Assembly (NCBI GenBank): GCA_019694355.1
Contig: JAIBCB010000001.1
Coordinates: forward strand, 277,001 to 341,000
Source: Pyrinomonadaceae bacterium
Lineage (GTDB): Bacteria > Acidobacteriota > Blastocatellia > Pyrinomonadales > Pyrinomonadaceae
Direction: 5' to 3'
DNA length: 64,000 nt
Shown here one piece after another: positions 43,184 to 50,881 of the stretch. A model generated the notes under the pieces. That model was not told the DNA's origin and did not search any database. It saw only the letters and a list, made by a program, of their open reading frames with translations. The translations under genes were made by a program, and so were the position numbers. How positions within the stretch are numbered: the first letter of the stretch is position 1; each line of letters starts with the position of its first letter.

Positions 43184-46045
43184 CTATCTTCCCGGGATCG
43201 GAATGTCGCTGCTAAGTCCGAAGCCGTAGGCCGTAAAGCCGGCGGTCGATCTGAGCAGGTACCACGTGCCGCTGCGATACACCGCGAGGTCGGTACGGCC
43301 GTCGCCATCATAATCACCGGGTGTCGGAATGTCGCCGAGCGATCCGAAGTGGGTCGTCGAGTTCGTTCCGGCGGCCGGGTTGTAGATGAACCAGTCGCCC
43401 GTAAGTGTTCGGAAGAGTGCGATCTCAGCCTTACCGTCGCCCGAGTAGTCCGCGATCACGGGAATGTCTGAAGAACCTCCCATGCCCGTTGCGGTCGTCG
43501 GGAAACCACCGGTTGACGGACGGTACGTGAACGAACCGGCCGAGCCGTTGTAGTAAGCGATATCGGCCTTGCCGTCGCCATCGAAATCGCCCGGAGCAGG
43601 AATCGTGCCTGCTGCGTTCGGTATCGTCGTGTAGATCAGGCCGCCGGTGCTCTTAAGAGCGTACCAACCACCATCTGAAGGACGATAGACCGCTACATCC
43701 GTCTTGCCGTCGCCATCGTAATCGGCATTGACCGGAACATCGCCCGGCAGTCCGAACGAAAGGAACGTGATGGTCGAGTTCGAGCTGTTGAAGATGTAAA
43801 AGTCCGGATTTGCGCTATTCGCATCTGCACGGAATATCGCAAAGTCGGCCTTTGCATCGCCGTCAAAGTCGCCCGGTGTCGGCACATCGGTCGAGATGCC
43901 CCAGTGTGCAACGCCGTAGCCGGCGGTTGACCGAAGCATATGCCAATTGCCGTCCGACGGACGGAATACCGAGACGTCCGACTTGCCGTCGCCGTCAAAG
44001 TCGTACTTGGCACGGACAGGAGCCGTGACCGAGAAGTTCGCGTCCGAAACATCGAAGAAGATGTTTCCGACCGCTTCGATCTTGATGCGAGCTTGCGAAG
44101 TAACGCCCATCGGGATCGTCACGTCAGCCGAGCCGTCATTCGGCGTACTTGCCAAAAGCACGGCCGGGAAGGTCTGGCCGCCATCGGTCGAAAGCGAGAT
44201 CTTGACATTCGCAGCACTAACGGGAGCCGCCGTTGTATTAGCAACGTTCCATGTTACGGTCTGGACCGAACCGCCGGCGACCTGGATCGAGGTGTTCGGC
44301 GATGTTACTTTGAACGGCCCTGAAGAGTTCGTCACGGTTATCACGGAGTCCGTGTACTGAGTTTGTCCGATCGTAACGCCCGGTACGTACGGCTTGTTGT
44401 CGCGAACCGTCAGGCGGAAGTTGAGCGTACGAGAGACCGAGCTTAGAGCTTCGGTATTCGCTACGGCATCGCCGCCGGGAAGTGTAGGCGAAACAAGAAG
44501 GCCAGCGAGAACCGTGGACATCTTCGGGAAGTAGCGAGTGCCGGAGGCGGATGGCGAGAACGAGATCCAGTTCGGTCCGGTCGCTTTACCCGGAGACGCA
44601 GGGCTGCTTCCGCCGGAAGACGTCGCGTTGTCATTCTGCTCCCACTGATAGGTCAGCGAATCGCCATCCGGATCGGTGGCCGAGCCCGTCAATGCGAACG
44701 GCGTGCTGATCGGGATCGTATAGTTCGGAACTGACGAAACGACCGGCGGATGATTCTGCGTCATAGTGGTCGTGACCGGGCAGGTCTTGTTTGCAAGATT
44801 CTGCTGGATCTGTTCGATACTCGTTTCGTGGAAAGTGTCGATCGAGTGCGGGGCAACGTCGTAAGACGTGATGCCTGCGTAGCCCATGATCGTGATTCCG
44901 GAGCCCACTTCTTTGTTGCGTCCCGTACCCTCAAGCGAGAATGAGAAGGTATGATTTGCACCCATTTGGTGGCCAACCTCGTGGACGACGTAGTCGATAT
45001 CAAAATTGTCGCCCTGCGGAATGCCGTCTGCCGGCGACGTGATGCCGCTGCCTTTCTGGCCATCGACACAAACGCAGCCGATGCAGCCAGCGTTTCCGCC
45101 GCCGCCCGATGCTCCGAACATATGGCCGATATCGTAGTTGGCTTCACCGATATTTGCGGTCAAGGTCGCCTGGAGTTCGCCATTCCAATTGTCGAGATTC
45201 GAATAAGGATCCGTGGCAGGGTTGTAGTAAATGACGTTTGTTGTGGCGTCGATCAAATTCAGATGGACGGCGAGGTCCTTTTCATAGACACCGTTCGCAC
45301 GTGTGAGCGTTGCGTTGAACGCAGCTAGGACGAGAGCGACCTGGCTTGCGCTCGTCGCACCGAAATAGTTCGCGTATTCACCGTTGCAGGATTGTGCAAG
45401 CCGCATCGTCTTGATCTGGCCAGCATTGCTGTCGGGCCTCGAAGCGACATCGCCGTTCAAGCGATAGCTGTCGCGAATGCCCGTCAAAAATCCGACGTCG
45501 CCCGTCGTACAACGCCAGGGCGACCCGTTCTCCTCGCTCGCGCGACGGAAGACCGAATAGACCTTATGATCGGCGGAGAAGGGCTCGATGAATTCGTTGT
45601 GGGCATCGGAGCGGAATACTACCGTCTGAATGCCTTCAGGCGAGATGCTGAGCTTCAGCGTCGAGAATCGATCGGTGAGGCCGCGTCCCGAATATGCGCG
45701 GATCTCGGGAAAGCGAGCCTGAAGCGACGGTTCGAAGTTCGAATCTTCATAGACCTCGAATCGTTCCATATCGCCATCGGCGTTTGGGATCGAGATCACT
45801 ACGGATTCACCGTTCGTACGGCCTGTGATCGAGAAAAGTTTTTCCCTCAACGGTTCGATGTTGAGGTTGAAAAGGCGAAAGTCTGTCGGGTAAGACGGTC
45901 TCAAGACGGCTCTGTCCGTCGTGATCGTCGAGCGATCTTGCTGATTCTCGGTCCATACCAGCTGTTGTGCCGAGGCTCCGATCACAAGGAACGCTAGAAT
46001 CAACGAGAGAGACAGAACGCCGCGAAACATCCGATGCGTGTTCAT
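43184..46045 (-). CDS. Secreted zinc metalloprotease (reprolysin-like) with FG-GAP repeats
   Basis: 953 residues with a signal peptide ('GVLSLSLILAFLVIGASAQ'). The zinc site HEVGHQMGANH (355-365) gives the HExxHxxGxxH of metzincins, and the Met-turn is at Met387 ('ITIMGYAG'). Two Ig-like or Fn3-like segments follow (about 430-675). From about 678 to the end there are roughly six FG-GAP/VCBS units with calcium-binding 'DFDGDGKSD', 'DYDGDGKTD' and 'DYDGDGRTD' loops. The repeats likely form a beta-propeller or calcium-stabilised binding module. It would degrade extracellular protein. It is monocistronic and convergent with metH. Confidence 0.92.
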   Translation of the reverse strand: MNTHRMFRGVLSLSLILAFLVIGASAQQLVWTENQQDRSTITTDRAVLRPSYPTDFRLFNLNIEPLREKLFSITGRTNGESVVISIPNADGDMERFEVYEDSNFEPSLQARFPEIRAYSGRGLTDRFSTLKLSISPEGIQTVVFRSDAHNEFIEPFSADHKVYSVFRRASEENGSPWRCTTGDVGFLTGIRDSYRLNGDVASRPDSNAGQIKTMRLAQSCNGEYANYFGATSASQVALVLAAFNATLTRANGVYEKDLAVHLNLIDATTNVIYYNPATDPYSNLDNWNGELQATLTANIGEANYDIGHMFGASGGGGNAGCIGCVCVDGQKGSGITSPADGIPQGDNFDIDYVVHEVGHQMGANHTFSFSLEGTGRNKEVGSGITIMGYAGITSYDVAPHSIDTFHETSIEQIQQNLANKTCPVTTTMTQNHPPVVSSVPNYTIPISTPFALTGSATDPDGDSLTYQWEQNDNATSSGGSSPASPGKATGPNWISFSPSASGTRYFPKMSTVLAGLLVSPTLPGGDAVANTEALSSVSRTLNFRLTVRDNKPYVPGVTIGQTQYTDSVITVTNSSGPFKVTSPNTSIQVAGGSVQTVTWNVANTTAAPVSAANVKISLSTDGGQTFPAVLLASTPNDGSADVTIPMGVTSQARIKIEAVGNIFFDVSDANFSVTAPVRAKYDFDGDGKSDVSVFRPSDGNWHMLRSTAGYGVAHWGISTDVPTPGDFDGDAKADFAIFRADANSANPDFYIFNSSNSTITFLSFGLPGDVPVNADYDGDGKTDVAVYRPSDGGWYALKSTGGLIYTTIPNAAGTIPAPGDFDGDGKADIAYYNGSAGSFTYRPSTGGFPTTATGMGGSSDIPVIADYSGDGKAEIALFRTLTGDWFIYNPAAGTNSTTHFGSLGDIPTPGDYDGDGRTDLAVYRSGTWYLLRSTAGFTAYGFGLSSDIPIPGR

Positions 46046-46276
46046 ATAATTATGCTCCTATTTTTGGTGCCATTCGACATTTCGGGGCGTTTCGTCGGGG
46101 ACGAATAGACGCGATACTCGAATGGAAACTCCCAGCTTATTGAATTTAAATGAGAACGAGATAGTGTATCCCACAAACCGAACGAAAACAATAACGCCGA
46201 TCAAGCGGAACCACGATTCGCTGCTCTTTTCGTTCGGGATGTCCGTAATGATAAACTTATCGTCTTGCGTCCTGCA
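46046..46276. promoter_or_regulatory. Divergent promoter region
   Basis: 231 bp between the divergent metalloprotease and acyltransferase genes. It contains AT-rich blocks consistent with two promoters. No reliable boxes or repeats were recognised. Confidence 0.4.
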
Positions 46277-47170
46277 ATGTCTGAAAACAGCCTCAAAAAA
46301 GCAGAAATACGCAGCCTCGAACCGCTTGTTCCCGCGGTTGAGGAGCTGGATGTGCTAGCTTCGACCGAGCGCTGGGGTTTTTGGCTTGCGCACCGGATGA
46401 ACCAGGGCCGCTGGAAACGCTTGATGACGTTCTTTCAGCGTCATATCGGCTCACTCTGGATCTACCTTGCGACCTACAACCTGATGGAAGTTCAAGGCCT
46501 TGAGAATTTTGAGGCGGCCGATCCCGACCGTCCGGTGCTTCTTGTTGCGAATCATCGCTCGTTCTTCGATATGTACACGGTGTCGAGCATTCTTTTTCGC
46601 AGAACACATCGGCCGCTGCAACTATACTTTCCGGTCCGTGCGAAGTTCTTTTATGACCGTCTGAGCGGCTGGATGGTAAATTTCGTGATGGGCTGGTTCT
46701 CGATGTATCCGCCGTTCTTTCGTGAGGCGGGCGAGGTCGAGAAACGCGAGTTCGACAAGTATTCGCTTCGACGGCTTGTCCAACTGTGCTCGCAAGATGG
46801 CCCGAATGTGATCGGTTTTCACCCCGAAGGGAAGCGGAATCTCCGAGGCGGACCATACGACTTTCTGCCTGCACAGCCGGGCGTCGGCAAGGTGATCTAT
46901 TCAGCTCGGCCTCAGGTCGTGCCGGTCTTTATCGCGGGCCTTGGCAATGATCTTCCAAAGCAGATCCTCGGGAATTGGCGGGGCGGCGAGAAAGTGCGCA
47001 TCTTGTTCGGCGAACCGATCGATCTCTCTGAGTTTTATCAAAAAGCAGACAAACTTAGAACGCACAAAGAGATCGCAGACCATTTGATGGAAAAGATCGC
47101 GGAATTGGGCGAGCAGGATCGTTCGGAACGCGAGAGGCGGAGCGACCTTAGCGAACGAGTGAAGGTTTGA
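46277..47170 (+). CDS. 1-acyl-sn-glycerol-3-phosphate acyltransferase-like (PlsC family)
   Basis: About 297 residues from the ATG at 46277; a TTG at 46265 would add four residues. The acyltransferase block I NHxxxxD is in 'LLVANHRSFFDMYTVSSI', block III is 'FHPEGKRNLRGGPYDF' and block IV 'VVPVFIAGLGNDLP'. It likely acylates a glycerol-phosphate lipid at the inner membrane; other lysophospholipids are possible. Its stop codon is immediately adjacent to that of the convergent FHA-protease gene. Confidence 0.9.
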   Translation: MSENSLKKAEIRSLEPLVPAVEELDVLASTERWGFWLAHRMNQGRWKRLMTFFQRHIGSLWIYLATYNLMEVQGLENFEAADPDRPVLLVANHRSFFDMYTVSSILFRRTHRPLQLYFPVRAKFFYDRLSGWMVNFVMGWFSMYPPFFREAGEVEKREFDKYSLRRLVQLCSQDGPNVIGFHPEGKRNLRGGPYDFLPAQPGVGKVIYSARPQVVPVFIAGLGNDLPKQILGNWRGGEKVRILFGEPIDLSEFYQKADKLRTHKEIADHLMEKIAELGEQDRSERERRSDLSERVKV

Positions 47171-48811
47171 TCAGTTAGTCTTGGCGGCCGTCGGATTTGA
47201 GACGTTTGCTGCGGCGGTCGCTGAGTTTGCGTTCGGTTCTTTGGCGGAATCGGGCGAGACCCATCCGGCACTTTCGAGAAGCGTGATCGCAAATCTCACG
47301 GGGACGGCCATATTCGCCGCCGTATTCTCGGTAAACACACCAAAATTCACGCCGATCACCTCACCGCTCTGCCCGAAGAGCGGCGCACCGGAGCCGCCTT
47401 CTGCCGTGCGTGCGTCGTGCACGATCCGTTTGGAATCGAGATCGGTGATAGAACCCTGTGTGGTCAAAGGCACGATCTTTTGCGATTGGGCAAGGAAGTT
47501 GATCAGATCTTGCCGCGAGTTGCCGAATCGCTGATTGATCGACCGGGCCTCGGCATCATCGACCATCGCAAGCAGACGATCTGGGCCATTCGGATAACCC
47601 ATAGTTACGACCGTCTTTCCGATCTCGACCGAGGCCGTGTCCGTATCGAGCGGAACGGTTGGCAGGTCGTCAGGAACGGTCGCCGGATCGATAAACCCGA
47701 TCGCAAGGTCCTCGCGGCCGCCGACGCTCTTTACCGTCAGCGGAAAAGGCTGCGGGTGATCCGGGAAGTAAATGACGAGCTTTTTGACGCGTGCACGGGC
47801 ATTTCCGGCGGCCATCATCTGCTTGACGCCGTCGTCCTCTTCCCACGGCCGGACGACGTGGCGATTCGTAACGATGTAGCCCTGCCCAACGTAAAAGCAC
47901 GTGCCGATAAAATCATATTCGACGGTCGGCCCGTTGCCGTCGGTCGTAACACCGACCTGAGGCCGCGACGGCATCGAATCGGGATTTTCCGGAGCCTGCG
48001 GCTCATAAGGGCTGCGATAAAGCGACGGATCGGCGTAGCGAAGTACTTTGCCCGTACGCTTGTCAACGAGGTCATAGACCCCGACGATCAGGCCGATCGA
48101 ATTACCGTACGCAACACGAAGGTTCGGCGCAAGCGACACGGTCTTGATGATGTCCTTGTTGCTCTTATCAAGCTCGCCAAGCTGGTTGCTCGCCTGGCCA
48201 AGTTTTTCCTCCAGATTCTTGATCGTTTCGCTCTGTATTTTTGCCTGTTCGCGTGCTTCCCGCAGCTCGCGGTTTACGGCGTATCCAATGTAAAGAATGC
48301 CGGTCAGGAAAGCGACCGCGATCACGAGCGTGATGAGCTTGGTCGTCCATGAGATCTCGCGTGCAAGCTCACGTGTGAATTCGCGAAGGAACGCCTTTGC
48401 GTCATCCCGCTTTGCCGAACCGTAAGACTCGATCGCGGCGTCCTCAATGAACTGCGAGATGTGCGGCTGCTCGCGATTCGTGGTGATGAGGGCCGACTTT
48501 GCCTCGAGCGAAAAAAAGCCGAAGGAGATGCTGTTCTCAGGGGCCGCAATGATATCCCCGTCCGTTATGGGAACATAACGTCGCAGGGGTTTGTCGTTTA
48601 TTTGAAAGGCGAGGTCCTGGGCAAAATTCGCGACACGAAAAGTGCCGTCCGAACTGTCAAGCTCCAGCCAGACGTCAAGGTCGCGTATGGACGACGTGTG
48701 GATCTGGATGTCACAGGTAGAGTCCGAGCCGATCCGAATTCGCTCTTGTGCGAAGAATTCGGTTCGCTTCTCAAGGCCGACTGTGACGTGGATGATAATG
48801 CCGGGTGCCAT
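47171..48811 (-). CDS. Membrane-anchored serine protease with N-terminal FHA-like domain
   Basis: 546 residues. Residues about 5-105 resemble an FHA domain ('ERIRIGSDSTCDIQIHTSSI' and 'FQINDKPLRRYVPITDGDIIA'). A transmembrane helix lies at about 157-179, a coiled coil at about 180-217, and a trypsin-like protease domain at about 300-515 with His318 ('IVTNRHVV'), Asp368 ('GGREDLAIGF') and Ser474 ('AEGGSGAPLF'). The C-terminus is Ala/Asn-rich. Topology would place the FHA-like part in the cytoplasm and the protease in the periplasm, so phospho-dependent control across the membrane is an attractive inference. It is unlike standard DegP because it has no PDZ domain. Confidence 0.88.
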   Translation of the reverse strand: MAPGIIIHVTVGLEKRTEFFAQERIRIGSDSTCDIQIHTSSIRDLDVWLELDSSDGTFRVANFAQDLAFQINDKPLRRYVPITDGDIIAAPENSISFGFFSLEAKSALITTNREQPHISQFIEDAAIESYGSAKRDDAKAFLREFTRELAREISWTTKLITLVIAVAFLTGILYIGYAVNRELREAREQAKIQSETIKNLEEKLGQASNQLGELDKSNKDIIKTVSLAPNLRVAYGNSIGLIVGVYDLVDKRTGKVLRYADPSLYRSPYEPQAPENPDSMPSRPQVGVTTDGNGPTVEYDFIGTCFYVGQGYIVTNRHVVRPWEEDDGVKQMMAAGNARARVKKLVIYFPDHPQPFPLTVKSVGGREDLAIGFIDPATVPDDLPTVPLDTDTASVEIGKTVVTMGYPNGPDRLLAMVDDAEARSINQRFGNSRQDLINFLAQSQKIVPLTTQGSITDLDSKRIVHDARTAEGGSGAPLFGQSGEVIGVNFGVFTENTAANMAVPVRFAITLLESAGWVSPDSAKEPNANSATAAANVSNPTAAKTN

Positions 48812-48947
48812 TCGTAAGCGTGAAAACGTGCGATATGCGCTTTAGGTGAGATTCTACCACACGGACATGCAAGATGCCCTAGCAAAATCTTCTTGCAAAG
48901 GCCGACTTTGTCGTGTTGCCGCCGGTTCTGTTAGCCTTTTAATAGAT

Positions 48948-49349
48948 ATGGGAAAGCCGAAGTTCATTACCGACCGCGAAGAGCTGGAAAAGCTCGCTCC
49001 AATGCTCAAAGCGCCGATAAAGCGGCAGGTTTTTGTCTGTACAGGGAAATCGTGCTCAAAGGTCGGCGGCGAGGAAGTTCTTTCTGAATTCGCCCGCATC
49101 CTCGAAGAGAAAGGCATACGGCAAGGCAAAGAAAAGAAGGGCCGCAACCCAATGGGCGAGGTCCTACTCACGCAATGCGGCTCGATCGGCTTCTGCTCGA
49201 TCGGCGTCGCCGTAATGGTCCACCCCGACGGCATCCTCTACGGCCAGGTCCAACCCGAAGACGTCCCCGAGATCATCGAGGAGCACTTGGAGAAGGGAGA
49301 GGTTGTTGAGAGATTGGCGTTGATGAACCTGTCAGAACCGCCTGCGTAA
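48948..49349 (+). CDS. Thioredoxin-like [2Fe-2S] ferredoxin domain protein
   Basis: 133 residues from the ATG at 48948. Four Cys ligands are seen, two in 'VFVCTGKSCSKVGG' and two in 'LLTQCGSIGFCSIGVAV', the pattern of NuoE-like [2Fe-2S] domains, and 'VMVHPDGILYGQVQPEDVPEIIEEHL' completes the fold. It probably shuttles electrons or senses redox state. Odd feature: its last four codons and stop come from a dispersed REP-like repeat (49332-49359), so the natural C-terminus has been replaced. It is divergent from the FHA protease. Confidence 0.9.
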   Translation: MGKPKFITDREELEKLAPMLKAPIKRQVFVCTGKSCSKVGGEEVLSEFARILEEKGIRQGKEKKGRNPMGEVLLTQCGSIGFCSIGVAVMVHPDGILYGQVQPEDVPEIIEEHLEKGEVVERLALMNLSEPPA

Positions 49350-49359
49350 GCGGGTGGCC
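49332..49359. repeat. REP-like repeat forming the 3' end of the [2Fe-2S] gene
   Basis: TCAGAACCGCCTGCGTAAGC plus GGGTGGCC, matching the two copies near 37.5 kb at all but about three positions. It supplies the final Ser-Glu-Pro-Pro-Ala residues and the TAA stop (49347-49349) of the upstream gene, so insertion must have replaced or truncated the original end. Confidence 0.8.
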
Positions 49360-49391
49360 GTTCGATGATAAAGAAAACGAGTAAATAATAT

Positions 49392-50297
49392 ATGAAGGAA
49401 ATTGCAGAATTTCTTGCCGCCATTGTAGGGCTATGCTGGGTCGGACTCGCCGGTTACATCGTCTATCGATTCGGCCCTGGAATCGATAGAATCTTGACCT
49501 CGGTACAGAAGGGAAAGTTCTTCGGACAAGAATTCGAGCTTGGCGAGCAATTAGACAACCTAGAGAGGCAGGCGGAAGAAGCGGCCGAAACAAGTGCCGA
49601 ATCAAGTCCGGCTGATTGTCAGTTGACCGCCTTGCCCGAAGGCGCAATCGATAATTTAGAATCGACAGCGAGTGATGGAATCGCAGGGATTTTGGAAACG
49701 GCGATAGACAACCCGAAGATTGCTCTACTGATGCTGGCGAACTTGATTGAAGAAGAACTACGAGAGATTTTCTTTAGCACAGCGATTGTTAGCAGAGCAA
49801 AGAGATTCTCATGGTCCAGCGCCATTAGTGAACTAACGCAACGGCATCTCCTTACGCCAGCCACTGGTGCAGCCTTACAGATGTTCACGGCAGTTCGCAA
49901 CTCAATGGTTCACAAGATTGCCGATGTCCATGACAACGAAGTTAGTAGGGTGATTGATTCAGGACTGAAAATCCTAACCACTCTTCGAGCGATACCTCGC
50001 GGTCGATATTTCGTTCACCAGGCGAATTTAACAGTTTATGGAGACCCGGAATGCCGGGAGCCCTATTTTGGAATTACAGGTGTGATGATTGAGTCGCGAT
50101 CCGGAGGCGAAAGGACGGTAGTGGGCGTCTATCCAACTACGCTTGACCATTTTGTTGCAGGAAAACAAGTTGCTTGGGAATGGAAAGGTGGGACAATTCA
50201 TTCAAGGGCTTACTTCGTCGATCCAGAAACAGACGAAAGGCGCGAGGCGTGGACAGAGTCCCTTGAGTTTGTAGGTAGAAATTTTGAGGAGACTTGA
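49392..50297 (+). CDS. Membrane-anchored hypothetical protein (DUF4145-like helical domain)
   Basis: 301 residues, not firmly recognised. A single N-terminal transmembrane helix (about 8-28, 'AAIVGLCWVGLAGYIVYRF') is followed by an acidic linker (about 50-85) and a helical domain (about 95-200) with 'IALLMLANLIEEELREIFF' and 'FTAVRNSMVHKIADV', which recalls DUF4145/HEPN-like folds. A C-terminal beta-rich stretch follows (about 205-295). It lies between the repeat-truncated [2Fe-2S] gene and a duplicated pntB 3' end, so it may be a recently inserted accessory gene. Its TGA touches the first base of the duplicated segment. Confidence 0.7.
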   Translation: MKEIAEFLAAIVGLCWVGLAGYIVYRFGPGIDRILTSVQKGKFFGQEFELGEQLDNLERQAEEAAETSAESSPADCQLTALPEGAIDNLESTASDGIAGILETAIDNPKIALLMLANLIEEELREIFFSTAIVSRAKRFSWSSAISELTQRHLLTPATGAALQMFTAVRNSMVHKIADVHDNEVSRVIDSGLKILTTLRAIPRGRYFVHQANLTVYGDPECREPYFGITGVMIESRSGGERTVVGVYPTTLDHFVAGKQVAWEWKGGTIHSRAYFVDPETDERREAWTESLEFVGRNFEET

Positions 50298-50357
50298 TCA
50301 TCCTCGCATCGCGGTTAGGATCTCGTCCACCACCTTCTTCGCGTTGCCGAAGAGCAT
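50297..50357 (-). pseudogene. Duplicated 3' end of pntB (61-bp fragment)
   Basis: Read on the minus strand it encodes '(V)[19 protein letters not shown]' plus a stop, matching the last residues of the intact pntB gene (50881-50941) with 57 of 61 bases identical. Three of the four differences are synonymous (third codon position) and one gives Asn for Asp. This pattern suggests that the copy diverged while still coding, meaning it came from another pntB allele rather than by local copying. Confidence 0.85.
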
Positions 50358-50364
50358 AACAAAA

Positions 50365-50865
50365 AACTCCCCTCCTTACGAAGGAGGGGTGGCAGCCGGT
50401 TCGGCTGACCGGGTGGTTCTCTGTTTCCAACCGAAGTTGCTGCGAATAACGGCGAGTACCCAGTCAGCATCTTCAAATACGGACTTATTCTCGAAACGAA
50501 TTACTAGAATCCCATGCGACTCGGCAAATTGTCTTTTGCTAAGATCGTTCAGCTTCGGATGCTCGAGGAAATGCGGCTGGCCGTCCAATTCGACCGCTAG
50601 TTTCTCGGCTGGGCAGTAAAAATCGAAAATATATTTTCCGATGCTGTGCTGGCGGCGAAATTTGCGGCCGTCAAGTTTAGAGTTCTTTACCAGATTCCAA
50701 AACGCGGCTTCCGCAGGCGTCAGACTCTTGCGTAACTTGCTGCGATATTTTGCGACTGAAGGCAGCGAGTGAACATCGGTTTTACTCCTTCTGAAAGTCA
50801 TTTCTCGATAACGTAGAGAACCACCCCGGCCTAAAGGCCACCCCTCCTTCGTAAGGAGGGGAGTT
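50365..50865. mobile_element. Putative DUF559 nuclease cassette bounded by inverted repeats
   Basis: The left inverted repeat (50365-50421) and the right one (50816-50865) share, in opposite orientation, AACTCCCCTCCTTACGAAGG, then AGGGGTGGC, and an inner CCGG-GTGGTTCTC part. Each contains a perfect hairpin (CCCCTCCTT-ACG-AAGGAGGGG, stem of 9). They enclose one gene, a DUF559 nuclease, whose stop codon lies in the left repeat. A 61-bp duplicated pntB end sits just outside on the left. No transposase gene is present. Confidence 0.7.
50376..50801 (-). CDS. DUF559 domain endonuclease-like protein
   Basis: 141 residues. The DUF559 core is unmistakable: 'RKSLTPAEAAFWNLVKNSKL', 'KFRRQHSIGKYIFDFYCPAE', 'LAVELDGQPHF' and 'GILVIRFENKSVFEDADWVL'. 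The family is related to Vsr/very-short-patch and PD-(D/E)xK nucleases; the Asp of 'IFDFY' and the Glu of 'AVELDG' would be catalytic. The last dozen residues ('SAEPAATPPS') come from the left inverted repeat. The start ATG at 50801 has no evident ribosome-binding site. The gene lies inside a repeat-bounded cassette next to pntB and may be the mobility function or a passenger of that element. Confidence 0.9.
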   Translation of the reverse strand: MTFRRSKTDVHSLPSVAKYRSKLRKSLTPAEAAFWNLVKNSKLDGRKFRRQHSIGKYIFDFYCPAEKLAVELDGQPHFLEHPKLNDLSKRQFAESHGILVIRFENKSVFEDADWVLAVIRSNFGWKQRTTRSAEPAATPPS

Positions 50866-50881
50866 CGTTCTCATTTCCGCA

